Shown here in pieces: positions 21,845-34,023 of a DNA stretch of 64,000 nucleotides. The stretch's first letter is position 1; each line of letters opens with the position of its first letter. A program made the position numbers and the translations under genes. Where the stretch lies: positions 53,406,758 through 53,470,757 of the forward strand of contig OX485805.1 in NCBI GenBank assembly GCA_950295325.1. The letters run 5' to 3'. The stretch is from Polytrichum commune (Eukaryota > Streptophyta > Polytrichopsida > Polytrichales > Polytrichaceae). The notes below the pieces were generated by a model. That model was given only the letters and a program-made list of their open reading frames with translations. It was not told the origin of the DNA and did no database searches.

Positions 21845-23320
21845 ATTAACTACCCCAAAAGCACAAAAGCTTTTAGGTGAACTTCGCAAGAGCAAGGTGC
21901 TCAAAGAGGTTAAGTTGGTGGACGGATTGTTCAAGTGCAAACAAAGTTGGGTGTATGTGCCACAAGGCAAGTTGAGGCTATCGGTTTTGAAGGAGGAATT
22001 TGATAGTCCTATTGCCGGCCTTACAGGAGAAAGAAAAAACCGCCATAGAATGGTGTCATGGAGGTACCATTGGCGGTGCATAAAGGAAGATATAGCCCAC
22101 TTTGTGAAGGCTTGAATCAAAGTGCCAAGTGAACCGAGCCTCTTACCAAAAGCAAGGCGGTTTCTTGCAACCTTTGCCTATCCCGTCGGCGCCATGGCAT
22201 AGTATGTGCATGGACTTGATCACAAGTTTGCCGGAGTCACATGGGTATGATGCCATCTTGTTGATGGTAGAGGGGTTTGCCAAGTTGGCACACATGGTGC
22301 CGATTGTGGGAACCGCCACCGCGTTGAAGACCGCATAGCCTTTTCTCAAAGGATGGTTGAGGCACCACGGGTTGCCAAGAGTGATTGTGTGGGATCAAGA
22401 TCCAAAGTTCACAAGTGCATTTTCAATGCATTTCTCTAAGGAGGTTGTATTGAAACTAAGGTTTAGCACGGCCGTGTATTCCCAAATGGATGGGAAAACA
22501 AAGCGTGTGAATGGAGTCTTGAAGCAATACTTGAGGAACTTGGTGGGGGCGGACCAAGGAGATTGGGCGGACTATGTGGGTCGAGCGGAGTGTAATTGCA
22601 ATGTAGCCACGCACTTGGCTACCAAGGGGTGGTCTTTGGTGGTGGCTTATGGAGTGGATGCGCTCCAACCTATTAACCTAGCTCTCGAGGGGGCACATTC
22701 AACACTAGAGTTTAACCAAGATGGTGAGGACTTCGCCAAGGATGGTAAACAAGTCTTGGAGATGACCAAGTTGTTGGTGGAGAAAGCCCGAAGGTGCTAC
22801 GGAGTGCTAGTAAATGCCGGAAGACGCGAAGTGGAGAATGAGGTGGGCCAAAAGGTGTTGTTGAATGTGAACAACTTCACTTAGCCGGAAGGCCTCGCTC
22901 CAAAAGTTCATGTCCAAAATTGGAGCTTCGTTTTCCATGGTGGAACAAGTGTTCAAGGACATGTATAAGTTGGAATTACCGCCGGAGATCAAAGTGCATC
23001 CAACATTTCATGTCTCATTACGAAAGTCATTTTAGGACGACACCTTGTGGCCCGATCACAAGCAAGTGATTAGGCCATGTCCCGACCTTGTGGAGGTCAT
23101 TTGGAACATGAGGTAGGAGGGCATCCTCAAGTGTAGGAAGTCCAAGTGAAAATGAAAGAAAATGTACAAAGGAGTCATTGGTGAAATGGTGAGGATACCA
23201 TGAGAAAGAAACCGCTTGGGTGGCGGCAAGAGACATGGTGAACACCAATGAATTGGTGAAGCACTTTGAAGAAACTAAGGCTAAGGATTCCAATAAAATG
23301 AAGCGTAGGCATTGATGAGG
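21845..23320 (+). pseudogene. Integrase and chromodomain remnant, catalytic Glu changed
   Basis: Long open pieces at 21801-22115, 22129-22338 and 22357-22884. The shared TAG stop is at 22336-22338. The catalytic Glu of GKxERVNG reads Lys (GKTKRVNG, near 22492), so this integrase would be dead even with the stops repaired. A chromodomain follows near 23172-23314. The 3' untranslated segment continues to 24129. Confidence 0.8.
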
Positions 23321-24129
23321 ACATCAATCTCCTTTAGTGGGGGAGAGATGCTAGTAGCACACTTAGCTTCGAGGTTAATTACTCCACAACATGAACTTGT
23401 TCTTTGGCTTGAGAGAATAAAGTCCAAACTTTAGTGGTGCAAAGAGAAAAGTATGAGATGAGGTCCTAGTCTTATACTTGTGCTTGGTTAATGGAAGAGG
23501 GGGAATAGATATGCCAAACTCAGTTGGGTAAGCCGAGTAATTGGGGGCCATGGCTTGGAGGGGCCTTGGATAAAACCAAGAAACTTCTTAGCCATGGGCT
23601 TGTCCGGGCGGGGACAAGGTGATGGCGCGTGCTCATAAAAGTGCTACCCGCGAGCTAACGAGAGTTGGCGCATGGGAGTCATGAACCCATGTCTCGAAAG
23701 AGCAAAGTGGGAACCGAGTCGGGCGGGACTTGGCATCACCCCCGTGCGATCGAGGCGTGGCTTAACAATGGAAAGCCATCTCGGAGTTGCAACCGAGACA
23801 ACTTAGTGGAAGCGTTGAGGTCTCGCCTAGATGTGTCACGTTAGGCTAGTGGAGCCTAACGGGGGAGGCCCCAAAGGAGGGGCAACCCAAGTGAGTCCCA
23901 AAGTAGGTGGGTCTAGTATAGGTTAGGTCCTTGGATGAGAGATCCAAGGTCGCTAATGGACCACCTAGGAACGACACCTTTGGGACTATGCCAAATTTGA
24001 AGATGCATTGTGGGGGTCGCGCCCTAAGGTAAACACAATGCGGCACCATAGAGGATGGCAACTTGAGAATTGGTGTGCCGACTACGAGTATAGTCGATGA
24101 GGGCATCGACTCCGTTTGGTGGGGGTGAG
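23321..24129 (+). other. 3' untranslated segment and polypurine tract
   Basis: As at 8872-9684: an old GTGGGGGAGAGA tract near 23339, a hairpin-rich middle, and TTGGTGGGGGTGAG at the LTR junction. Confidence 0.65.
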
Positions 24130-25105
24130 TGTCGCGCACCTCTCCATGAGGAGTGGCCGAAACACCATGGGCACAAGGGGGACCCCGGAGTGACACCCGG
24201 GACTTGTGGCGCCGTTGGTGAGAGGGCCCAAGTGATCCTAGTGTGGGTGAGGGCCCCGGGCGTTGGGAACGCCTCCCACCCACGGAGACTAGGAGGCATG
24301 AGGGTAAGGCCATGAGCTATGCGTAGCTCATGGCGTGGTGATTCTAGAATGCTCAAGATCACCTCAATCGGAGGTGTGAGCTAGGAGTTATGGCCATTTG
24401 AGTGGGGCGCTGTCCCGGGACAGCGCCCTGGTGCAGCAGTGCCTGGGAGTGATTCCCGGGACTGCCAAGGTTCAAACAGGCATAACTTCCTCAAGACTTG
24501 CTCAAATGGTGCAAGTGAGGAGTCCATCGGCATCTACGTGAAGCGTAGATGAAGATGGAGTGGTCGCGTGTAAGCATCAGACATCGTACAAGGAAGTTAT
24601 GATGGTCTGAAGCTGCTGGGGGGTTCTAGGCCCAGCGGCTAAGGGAAAGTGTCCACTTGGCCCCAACTCTTGGTAGAGAGACAAGAGGTTGGTTGACGGT
24701 GGGGTAGGGGCCCCGCGTGAAGTCCTAGAGGCTTATATGGGTGAGGTGGTGTGGCCTCACCCACCCGAGGCCGAACGGCATGGCCTCCATTGGCATTGGC
24801 CTAATGTGAGGCCATAGTTGCCTAGTATGGTTCGGGTTGTTGTAGTGTTGCTCCGGCAACGCGATGATCAACATAAGATTGGACTTCCATGGATGGAAGT
24901 CCACATCTAAGGATTGGTTACCGATTGAAGGGGTGAGTCCCGAAAGCAAAGTAGGAGGGTTGGTTCCCCTCCTATGAACTATAAGGTCCGGGGTGAGAGG
25001 AGCTAACCATTAGCATGGCGGTATGCGAAGAGTTAGCACTCGTAACCTTTGCTAGGAAATGAAAATTGCCAAGATGGTCAAGGGGTACTAGCAAGGGTTG
25101 CGACA
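24130..25105 (+). repeat. 3' LTR
   Basis: 976 bp, near-identical to 17873-18848 (differences include GGCCGAA/CCCGAA and the last base before CTAGCAAGG). Confidence 0.95.
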
Positions 25106-25109
25106 TATG

Positions 25110-27750
25110 TGGTGACAAAGGAAGTTGATGGACGAACATGAAGAATGTCAAGGCAATCCAAAAAGAAAATTGGCCCTTGACTCAAGAAAAGGGCTTAGGT
25201 CATTTGTTGGCCTAGCCAACTACTACCACCACTTCATTCATGGTTTTTCTAAGGTTGCTAGAACCTTAGTCAACATGTTGGAAAAAATGGCTATCCCAAG
25301 AGTGGGATGAGCCTTGTCACCAAGCCTTTGGGGAGCTCAAGAGTAACTTCTCTTCACAACATGTGGTTAAATTTCCGGGTTTTCATGAGCATGTTGAGGT
25401 GCACATGAAGGCGAAGGACTTTACCATTGGCGGATGTTGATCCAAGATGGATGACCATTGCTTATGGGAGCATTAAGCTCCATGGTTGTAGAAGCTTGTC
25501 CAACTTGTGCAAGAAATGGCTATCCCAAGAGTGGGATGAGCCTTATCACCAAGTCTTTGAGGAGCTTAAGACCAAGTTCCTCTTTACCACCCGTGTTCAA
25601 GTTCGCGGAGCTTGAAAAACCTTTTGAGGTGCATACGGGGGGCGGGTGACTTTACCATTGGCGGATATTGATGCAAGATGGATGGCCATTGCATACGAGA
25701 GCATGAAGCTCGATGGTTCGACTTGTGGAAGAAATGGTTATCCCAAGAGTGGGATGATGTTTGTCACGAGTCTTTGGGGAGCTTAAGACCAAGTTCTCTT
25801 CGCTGCCCGTGCTCAAGTTCACGGAGCTTGACAAACCTTTTGAGGTGCATATGGGGGTGAATGATTTTGCCAATGGTGGATTATGTGTAAGATGGATGGC
25901 CATTGCATATGCGAGCATGTAGCTCGATGGTTGTCAAAGAAGACAACCAACTCATGACAAAGAAATTCTTTGCGTAGTGCATTGCTTGAAGATGTGGCGA
26001 CACTAGTTGGGGTCACACAAAGTAAAGGTCTACAAGGACAATGTGTCCTAAAAGTATTTTGACATACAAGCGCAAGTGAGCGCCAAGTCATTGTGTTGGC
26101 ATGATAGCTTGGCGCTTATGAAGGTGGATTTGGTCCACAAACCGGACCGTGGAAATGTGGTGCCGGATGCGCTAAGTAGACGGGAAGAGTTCCAAGCAAT
26201 GAGAACCATCCAAACCTTGTGGCTAATATGTGCCGGCGAAGGAAACTTGTGATGCAAGATACGGGAGGGGTAAATTTACTACCCCAAAGCACAAATGCTT
26301 TTAGGTGAGCTTCGCAAGAGCAAGGTGCTCAAAGAGGTTAAGTTGGTGGACGGATTGTTCAAGTGTAAACAAAGTCGGGTGTATGTGCCACAAGGCAAGT
26401 TGAGGCTATCGGTTTTGAAGGAGGAATATGATAGTCCTATTGCCGGCCATAGAGGAGAAAGAAAAAACCGCCATAGAATGGTGTCATGGAGTTACCATTG
26501 GCGGTGCATAAAAGGAAGATATACCCCACTTTGTGAAGGCTTGAATTAAAGTGCCAAATGAACCAAGCCTCTTACCAAAAGCAAGGCGGTTTCTTGCAAC
26601 CGTTGCCTATCCCATCGGCGCCATGGCATAGTATGTGCATGGACTTGATCACAAGTTTGCCGGAGTCACAGGGGTATGATGCCATCTTGTTGATGGTAGA
26701 GCGGTTTGCCAAGTTGGCACACATGGTGCCGATTGTGGGAACCGCCGCCGCGTTGGAGACCGCATAGCCTTTTCTCAAAGGATGGTTGAGGCACCACGGG
26801 TTGCCAAGAGTGATTGTGTGGGATCAAGATCCAAAGTTCACAAGTGCATTTTGAATGCATTTCTCTAAGGAGGTCGGAATGAAACTAAGGTTTAGCACGA
26901 CCTTGCATTCCCAAATGGATGGGAAGGCGGAGCGTGTGAATGGAGTCTTGAAGCAATACTTGAGGAACTTGGTGGGGGCGGACCAAGGAGATTGGGCGGA
27001 CTATGTGGGTCGAGCGGAGTTTAGTTGTAATGTAGCCACACACTTGGCAACCAAGGGGTGGTCTTTCGTGCTGGCTTATAGAGTGGATGCGCTCCAACCT
27101 ATTAACCTAGCTCTCGAGGGGGCACATTCAACACTAGAGTTCAACCAAGATGGTGAGGACTTGGCCAAGGATTGTAAACAAGTCTTGGAGATGACCAAGT
27201 TGTTGGTGGAGAAAGCCCGAAGGTGCTACGGAGTGCAAGTCAATGCCGGAAGACGCGAAGTGGAGAATGAGGTGGGCCAAAAGGTGTTGTTGAATGTGAA
27301 CAACTTCACTTACCCGAAAGGCCTCACTCCAAAGTTTATGTCCAAACTTGGAGCTCCGTTTCCCATTGTGGAACAAGTGTTCAAGGACATGTATAAGTTG
27401 GAATTACCGCCCGAGATCAAAGTGCATCCCATATTTCATGTCTCATTCCTAAAGTCATTCAAGGACGACACCTTGTGGCCCGATCACAAGCAAGTGATTA
27501 GGCCACCTCCCGACCTTGTGGACATCATTTGGAACATAAGGTAGGAGGGCACCCTCAAGTGTAGGAAGCCCAAGTCAAAAGGAAAAAGAAAAATGTACAA
27601 AGGAGTACTTGGTGAAATGGTGTGGATACCATGAGAAAGAAGCCGTTTGGGTAGCGGCAAGAGACATGGTAACCACCAATGAATTGGTGAAGCACTTTGA
27701 AGAAACTAAGGCTAAGGATTCCAATAAAATGAAGCGTAGGCATTGATGAG
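25110..27750 (+). pseudogene. pol remnant with the longest open integrase frame
   Basis: Thumb text SFVGLANYYHHF is near 25199-25234 and RNase H at about 25860-26200. Integrase contains the shared TAG at 26765-26767 and one more early stop (near 26852, a TGA just before MHFSKEV). From 26855 to 27544 it is open for 229 codons, through the catalytic Glu (GKAERVNG) to the C-terminal ELPPEIKVHPIF region. The chromodomain (about 27606-27747) keeps Cys where some copies have a stop (KWCGYHEKEA). This copy is the best preserved for integrase. Confidence 0.8.
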
Positions 27751-28560
27751 GACATCAATCTCCTTTAGTGGGGGAGAGACGCTAGTAGCACACTTACCTT
27801 CGAGGTTAATTGCTCCATGACATGAACTTGTTCTTTGGCTTGAGGGAATAAAGTCCAAACTTTAGTGGTGCAAAGAGAAAAGTATGAGATGAGGTCCTAG
27901 TCTTGTACTTGTGCTTGGTTAGTGGAAGAGGGGGAATAGACATGCCAAACTACGTTGGGTAAGCCGAGTAATTGGGGGCCATGGCTTGGAAGGGCCTTGG
28001 ATAAAACCAAGAAACTTCTTAGCCGTGGGCTTGTCCGGGCGGGGACAAGGTGATGGCGCGTGCTCATAAAAGTGCTACCCGCGAGCTAACGAGAGTTGGC
28101 GCATGGAAGTCATGAACCCATGTCTCAAAAGAGCAAAGTGGGAACCGAGTCGGGCGGGACTTGGCATCACCCCCGTGCGATCGAGGCGTGGCTTAACAAT
28201 GGAAAGCCATCTCGGAGTTGCAACCGAGACAACTTAGTGGAAGCGTTGAGGTCTCGCCTAGATGTGTCATGTTAGGCTAGTGGAGCCTAACGGGGGAGGC
28301 CCCAAAGGAGGGGCAACCCAAGTGAGTCCCAAAGTAGGTGGGTCTAGTATAGGTTAGGTCCTTGGATGAAAGATCCAAGGTCGCTAACGGACCACCTAGG
28401 AACGACACCTTCGGGACTATGCCAAATTTGAAGATGCATTGTGGGGGTCGCGCCCTAAGGTAAACACAATGCTGCACCATAGAGGATGGCAACTTGAGAA
28501 TTGGTGTGCCGACTACGAGTATAGTCGATGAGGGCATCGACTCCGTTTGGTGGGGGTGAG

Positions 28561-29535
28561 TGTCGCGCACCTCTCCATGAGGAGTGGCCGAAACACCATG
28601 GGCACAAGGGGGACCCCGGAGTGACACCCGGGACTTGTGGCGCCGTTGGTGAGAGGGCCCAAGTGATCCTAGTGTGGGTGAGGGCCGCGGGCGTTGGGAA
28701 CGCCTCCCACCCACGGAGACTAGGAGGCACGAGGGTAAGGCCATGAGCTATGCGTAGCTCATAGCGTGGTGATTCTAGAATGCTCAAGAACACCTCAATC
28801 GGAGGTGTGAGCTAGGAATTATGGCCATTTGAGTGGGGCGCTGTCCCGGGACAGCGCCCTGGTGCAGCAGTGCCTGGGAGTGACTCCCGGGACTGCCAAG
28901 GTTCAAAGAGGCATAACGTCCTTAAGACTTGCCCAAATGGGGCAAGTGAGGAGTCCATCGGCATCTACGTGAAGCGTAGATGAAGATGGAGTGGTTGGTT
29001 ATCATGATCAGACATCATACAAGGAAGTTATGATGGTCTGAAGCTGCTGGGGGGTTCTAGGCCCAGCAGCTAAAGCAAAATGTCCACTTGGCCCCAACTC
29101 TTGGTAGAGAGACAAGAGGTTGGTTGACGGTGGGGTAGGGGCCCCGCGTGAAGTCCTAGAGGCTTATATGGCTGAGGTGGTGTGGCCTCACCCACCCGAG
29201 GCCGAACGGCTTGGCATCCATGGGCTTTGGCCCATTGTGAGGCCATAGTTGCCTAGTATGGTTCGGGTTGTTGTAGCGTTGCTCCGGCAACGCGATGATC
29301 AACATAGGATTGGACTTCCATGGATGGAAGTCCACATTGGGGAAATGGGTTACCGATTAAGGGGTGAGTCCCGAAAGCAAAGTAGGAGGGTTGGTTCCCT
29401 CCTATGAACTATTGGTCCGGGGTTAGAGGAGCTAACCATTAGCATGGCGGTATGCGAAGGGTTAGCCACTCGTAACCTTTGCTAGAATTGAAAATTGGCA
29501 AGATGGTCAAGGAGGGGCTAGCAAGGGTTGCGACA
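28561..29535 (+). repeat. 3' LTR of truncated copy
   Basis: 975 bp with intact ends, preceded by TTGGTGGGGGTGAG. It carries the variant CTTGCCCAAATGGGGCAAG, which keeps the stem paired. Confidence 0.95.
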
Positions 29536-31440
29536 CCAAGTTCCTCAAGTATTCCTTCAAGACTCCATTCACACGCTCCGATTTCCCATTCATTTGGGAA
29601 TGCAAGGTCGTGCTAAACCTTAGTTTCATTCCGACCTCCTTAGAGAAATGCATTGAAAATGCACTTGTGAACTTTGGATCTTAATCCCACACAATCACTC
29701 TTGGCAACCCGTGGTGCCTCAACCATCCTTTGAGAAAAGGCTATGCGGTCTCCAACGCGGTGGCGGTTCCCACAATCGGCACCATGTGTGCCCACTTGGC
29801 AAACCGCTCTACCATCAACAAGATGGCATCATACCCATGTGACTCCGGCAAACTTGTGATCAAGTCCATGCACATACCATGCCATGGCGCCAACGGGATA
29901 GGCAACGGTTGCAAGAAGCCGCCTTGCTTTTGGTAAGAGGCTCGGTTCACTTGGCACTTTGATTCAAGCCTTCACAAAGTAGGCTATATCTTCCTTTATG
30001 CACCGCCAATGGTACCTCTTTGACACCATTCTATGGCGGCTTTTTCTTTCTCCTCTATGGCCGGCAATAGGACTATCATATTCCTCCTTCAAAACCGATA
30101 GCCTCAACTTGCCTTGTGGCACATATACCCGACTTTGTTTGCACTTGAACAATCCGTCCACCAACTTAACCTCTTTGAGCACCTTGCTCTTGCGAAGCTC
30201 ACCTAAAAGCTTTTGTGCTTTGGGGTAGTTAATTTACCCCTCCCGTATCTTGCATCACAAGTTTCCTTTGCCGGCACACATTAGCCACAAGGTTTGGATG
30301 GTTCTCATTGCTTGGAACTCTTCCGGTCTACTTCGCGCATCCGGCACCACATTTCCACGGTCCGGTTTGTGGACCAAATCCACCTTCATAAGCGCCAAGC
30401 TATCATGCCAACGCAATGACTTGGCGCTCACTTGCGCTTGTATGTCAAAATACTTTTAGGACACATTGTCCTTGTAGACCTTTACTTTGTGCGACCCCAA
30501 CTAGTGTCGCCACATCTTCAAGCAATGCACTACCGCAAAGAAGTTATTTGTCATGAGTTGGTTGTCTTTTTTGACAACCATCGAGCTTCATGCTCGCATA
30601 TGCAATGGCCATCTATCTTACATCAACAATCCGCCATTGGCAACGTCATTCACCCCCGTATGCACCTCAAAATGTTTGTCAAGCTCCGCGACCTTGAGCA
30701 CGGGCGGTGAAGAGAACTTGGTCTTAAGCTCCCCAAAGACTCGTGACAAATATCATCCCACTCTTGGGATAGCCATTTCTTCCACAAGTCGAACCATGGA
30801 GCTTCATGCTCTCATATGCAATGGCCATCCATCTTGCATTAACATCCGCCAATGGTAAAGTCACTCGCCCCCCGTATGCACCTCAAAAGGTTTTTTCAAG
30901 CTCCGCGAACTTGAACACGGGTGGTAAAGAGGAACTTGGTCTTAAGCTCCTCAAAAACTTGGTGGCAAGGCTCATCCCATTCTTGGGATAGCCATTTCTT
31001 GCACAAGTTGGACAAGCTTCTACAACCATGAAGCTTAATACTCCTATAAGCAATGGTCATCCATCTTGGATCAACATCCGCCAATGGTAAAGTCCTTCGC
31101 CTTCATGTGCACCTCAACATGCTCAGGAAAACCCGGAAACTTAACCACATGTTGTGAAGAGAAGTTACTCTTGAGCTCCCCAAAGGCTTGGTGACAAGGC
31201 TCATCCCACTCTTGGGATAGCCATTTTTTCCAACATGTTGACTAAGGCTCTAGCAACCTTAGAAAAATCATGAATGAAATGGTGGTAGTAGTTGTCTAAG
31301 CCAACAAATGACCTAAGCCTTTTTCTTGAATCAAGGGCCAATTCTCTTCTTGGATTGCCTTGACATTCTTCATGTTCGTCCACCAACTTCCTTTGTCACC
31401 ACATACCTCAAGAACTCAATCTCTCGTTGAGCAAAGTTAT
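29536..31440 (-). pseudogene. Integrase, RNase H and RT thumb remnant (minus-strand copy)
   Basis: Integrase pieces are 29950-29741 (ending at the shared stop, 29743-29741) and 30182-29964. RNase H is at about 30660-30250. The tandem unit is present three times (around 30775, 30995, 31225). RT thumb text is YYHHFIHDFS. The palm is absent between LPP and FAQRE near 31440-31460. Confidence 0.75.
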
Positions 31441-33000
31441 TTTTCACTTCTTGGCGGTAACTTTTTGGGCAACACATTGGTGAATACATCCTTGTATCTC
31501 ACCAACATCCCACCAATGTGGTTTGGAGGAGGCCCATCTTTCCTAACCTCCCCATTCATTCCTTGGAGTTGCTCCAATCGAACCACGACCATTATGTTTT
31601 CTATTTTTCATTTGGTCCATTAAGACCAAATTCAACTTGGGTCCTCCTACCATAGGAGTCCTTGTCAATTTGAACTTCAATTCTTTGCCATTATGACACA
31701 TCATAATGCACCGCAAGCTCACCGGCTTGCACCTCACATCTATCATGTGAGTTTCAAAGTAGGCGGCCTTCACAATGACATGCATTTCATCTATTTCACA
31801 TGGTGTGAAATTTTGACAAAAATCCAATGTCCCACATTGAAAGGTTACATGCATCGCGGCCTCCTTTGTCTCATGCGGTTCGCCCTTTCCAAACCGCACC
31901 TTGGTGGGCTTGCCCACTCTATCAATCGGCAAGCCCCAACTACCTTGTGAATTTTGGGCTCAAGAAGGAGTGGTAGCCTCTTTGTCAACACATGAGACAT
32001 TTCTCCCATTCATTGAGCCTCAAGGTACAAAAGATTTGGCCTTGGCTTAAGGCTTCTAGCCTTGCCCACAATGCCATCGTCTTACATTCGGTCCTCGGCA
32101 ACTTGGCTTGGCTTGGTCCGCAAAGCCAACTTTAAACATTTTGTCCGCGGGACAAATTGGTTTGGTGCCACAAAACCAATTTCTAATAGTTTGTCCGCAA
32201 AACAAACATGTTTTGCCTTGGTAGCACAAAGCCACCTTCCCACACTCCGTCCGCGGCACAAACATGAATTGCCTTGGTAGGACAAACCCACCTCCCAACA
32301 TTCCGTCCGCGGCACAAGTATGATTTGCTTTGGAAGCATAAAGCCACCTTTCAACATTCCGTCCGCGGCTCCAACATGTTTTGCCTAAGTAAATTGGACC
32401 AAACAATTTGCACTCATTTCTTTGGGACCTACTTTGGCTAAAGCCACTTGTGGTGATGTGTCGCCAAACTTCTCTTTGGGACCATTGGCTTCAATGCTCT
32501 TGCAAACTTGATGGTCCCCACCATGTCCTCAAGAGGCCTTAGGGACTTAAACAAGGAATCCACCACCTGCTTTTAAAACCCCACCTAAAAGGATGCATTT
32601 CTTAGAAAGCTCGTCCATTTTAGGTGTATCCTTCATTTGTGCGTTTGAATAGCGCACATAGGCCTTAAGAGGCCCCGGGTGCCTCATTAGCACCAAATTC
32701 ATTCCAACATCAATACCTTCCAAGCATTTCGAATTGGAATTTCAATCCAACATTAATGCCCTCCAAGGTTTTGGGTGCATTCGGTATTCTAGGCCCCAAA
32801 TATTTTTTTGAGGTGTGCGGGAGCCCTTTCAAAGGACTCCACCATTTTCCTTACTAAATCCACCATCATACCCACCATTGTCATTAGAACTAATGGTATG
32901 GCCAAATTCCATTTACACATGATCTTTGTTCCAATTTGAGCCTTACAACCTTTTGGAAAACCGGGCTCACCATAATAACCCTCAGGTTTGATAGCCATGT
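31440..33000 (-). pseudogene. Partial protease, gag repeat and gag (minus-strand copy)
   Basis: The protease C-terminal half is open at 31932-31543. The gag tandem repeat at about 32400-32060 is open in two frames (116 and 91 codons). gag starts at 32998 with MAIKPEGYYGEPG and stays open to 32789, which gives the clearest view of the gag N-terminus in the window. A run of frameshifts separates these pieces. Confidence 0.7.
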
Positions 33001-33036
33001 CTCCCTCAAAGTGCTAGCTCAAAATATTGGAACCCT

Positions 33037-33048
33037 GCTCTGATACCA
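33037..33048 (-). other. Primer binding site for initiator tRNA-Met
   Basis: Complement of TGGTATCAGAGC, 2 bp inside the 5' LTR of the minus-strand copy. Confidence 0.9.
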
Positions 33049-33050
33049 AG

Positions 33051-34023
33051 TTTCGCAACCCTTGCTAGGTCCCTTAATAATCTTGCCAATTTTCCTTTCT
33101 AGCAAAGGTTACGAGCGCTAACCCTTCGCATACCGCCATGCTAATGGTTAGCTCCTCTTACCCCGGACCACATAGTTCATAGAAGGGGAACCAACCCTCC
33201 TACTTTGCTTTCGGGACTCACCCCTTAATCGGTAACCCATTTCCCCAATGTGGACTTCCATCCATGGAAGTCCAATCCTATGTTGATCATCGTGTTGCCG
33301 GAGCAACACTACAACAACCCGAACCATACTAGGCAACTATGGCCTCACAATGGGCCAATGCCCATGGAGGCCGTGCCGTTCGGCCTCGGGTGGGTGAGGC
33401 CACACCACCTCACCCATATAAGCCTCTAGGACTCTATGCGGGGCCCCTACCCCACCGTCAACCAACCTCTTGTCTCTCTACCAAGAGTTGGGGCCAAGTG
33501 GACATTTTCCCTTAGCCGCTGGGCCTAGAAGCCCCCACAGCTTCAGACCATCATAACTTCCTTGTATGATGTCTGATCATAACAACCAACCACTCCATCC
33601 TCATCTACGCTTCACGTAGATGCCGATGGACTCCTCACTTGCCCCATTCGGCCAAGTGGTGAGGAAGTTATGCCTGTTTGAACCCTGGCAGTCCCGGGAA
33701 TCACTCCCAGGCACTGCTGTAGCAGGGCGCTGTCCCGGGACAGCGCCCCACTCAAATGGCCATAACTCCTAGCTCACACCTCCGATTGAGGTGTTCTTGA
33801 GCATTCTAGAATCACCACGCCATGAGCTACGCATATCTCATGGCCTTACCCTTGTGCCTCCTAGTCTCCGTGGGTGGGAGGCATTCCCAACGCCCGGGGC
33901 CCTCACCCACACTAGGATCACTTGGGCCCTCTCACCAATGGCGCCACAAGTCCCGGGTGTCACTCCGGGGTCCCCCTTGTGCCCATGGTGTTTCGGGCAC
34001 TCCTCATGGAGAGGTGCGCGACA
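33051..34023 (-). repeat. 5' LTR of minus-strand copy
   Basis: 973 bp. Its 3' end reads GCGAAA where the family has GCGACA (plus strand TTTCGC for TGTCGC), so the LTR end is mutated. Confidence 0.95.

Larger units (their letters stand above)
17873..25105 (+). mobile_element. Full-length copy with mismatched flanks
   Basis: LTRs 17873-18848 and 24130-25105 share rare variants (CAAGATCACC, GTGGTCGCGTGTAAGC) and appear nearly identical, so they belong together. Flanks are CCTAT on the left and TATGT on the right, not a target duplication. The left flank is the 3' untranslated segment of a minus-strand copy, and the right flank is mid-pol of a plus-strand copy. Either the two cDNA ends joined different sites or later recombination replaced one flank. 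Confidence 0.9.
25106..29535 (+). mobile_element. 5'-truncated copy: RT thumb to 3' LTR
   Basis: Begins at TATGTGGTGACAAAGG in the RT thumb, directly after the previous LTR. It carries three tandem RT/RNase H units (about 25286, 25515, 25734), RNase H, integrase, chromodomain, the 3' segment and an LTR at 28561-29535. The 5' LTR, gag and protease are missing. The LTR is followed by minus-strand integrase sequence (CCAAG) with no duplicate on the left. Confidence 0.9.
29536..34023 (-). mobile_element. 3'-truncated minus-strand copy: integrase to 5' LTR
   Basis: Reading on the minus strand: 5' LTR (34023-33051), primer site (33048-33037), gag, gag repeat, protease, RT thumb, RNase H and integrase, ending inside integrase at 29536. 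The missing part is the integrase C-terminus, chromodomain, 3' segment and 3' LTR. The flank past the 5' LTR is TAAAA in another gag, so it had inserted into a related element. Confidence 0.9.
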
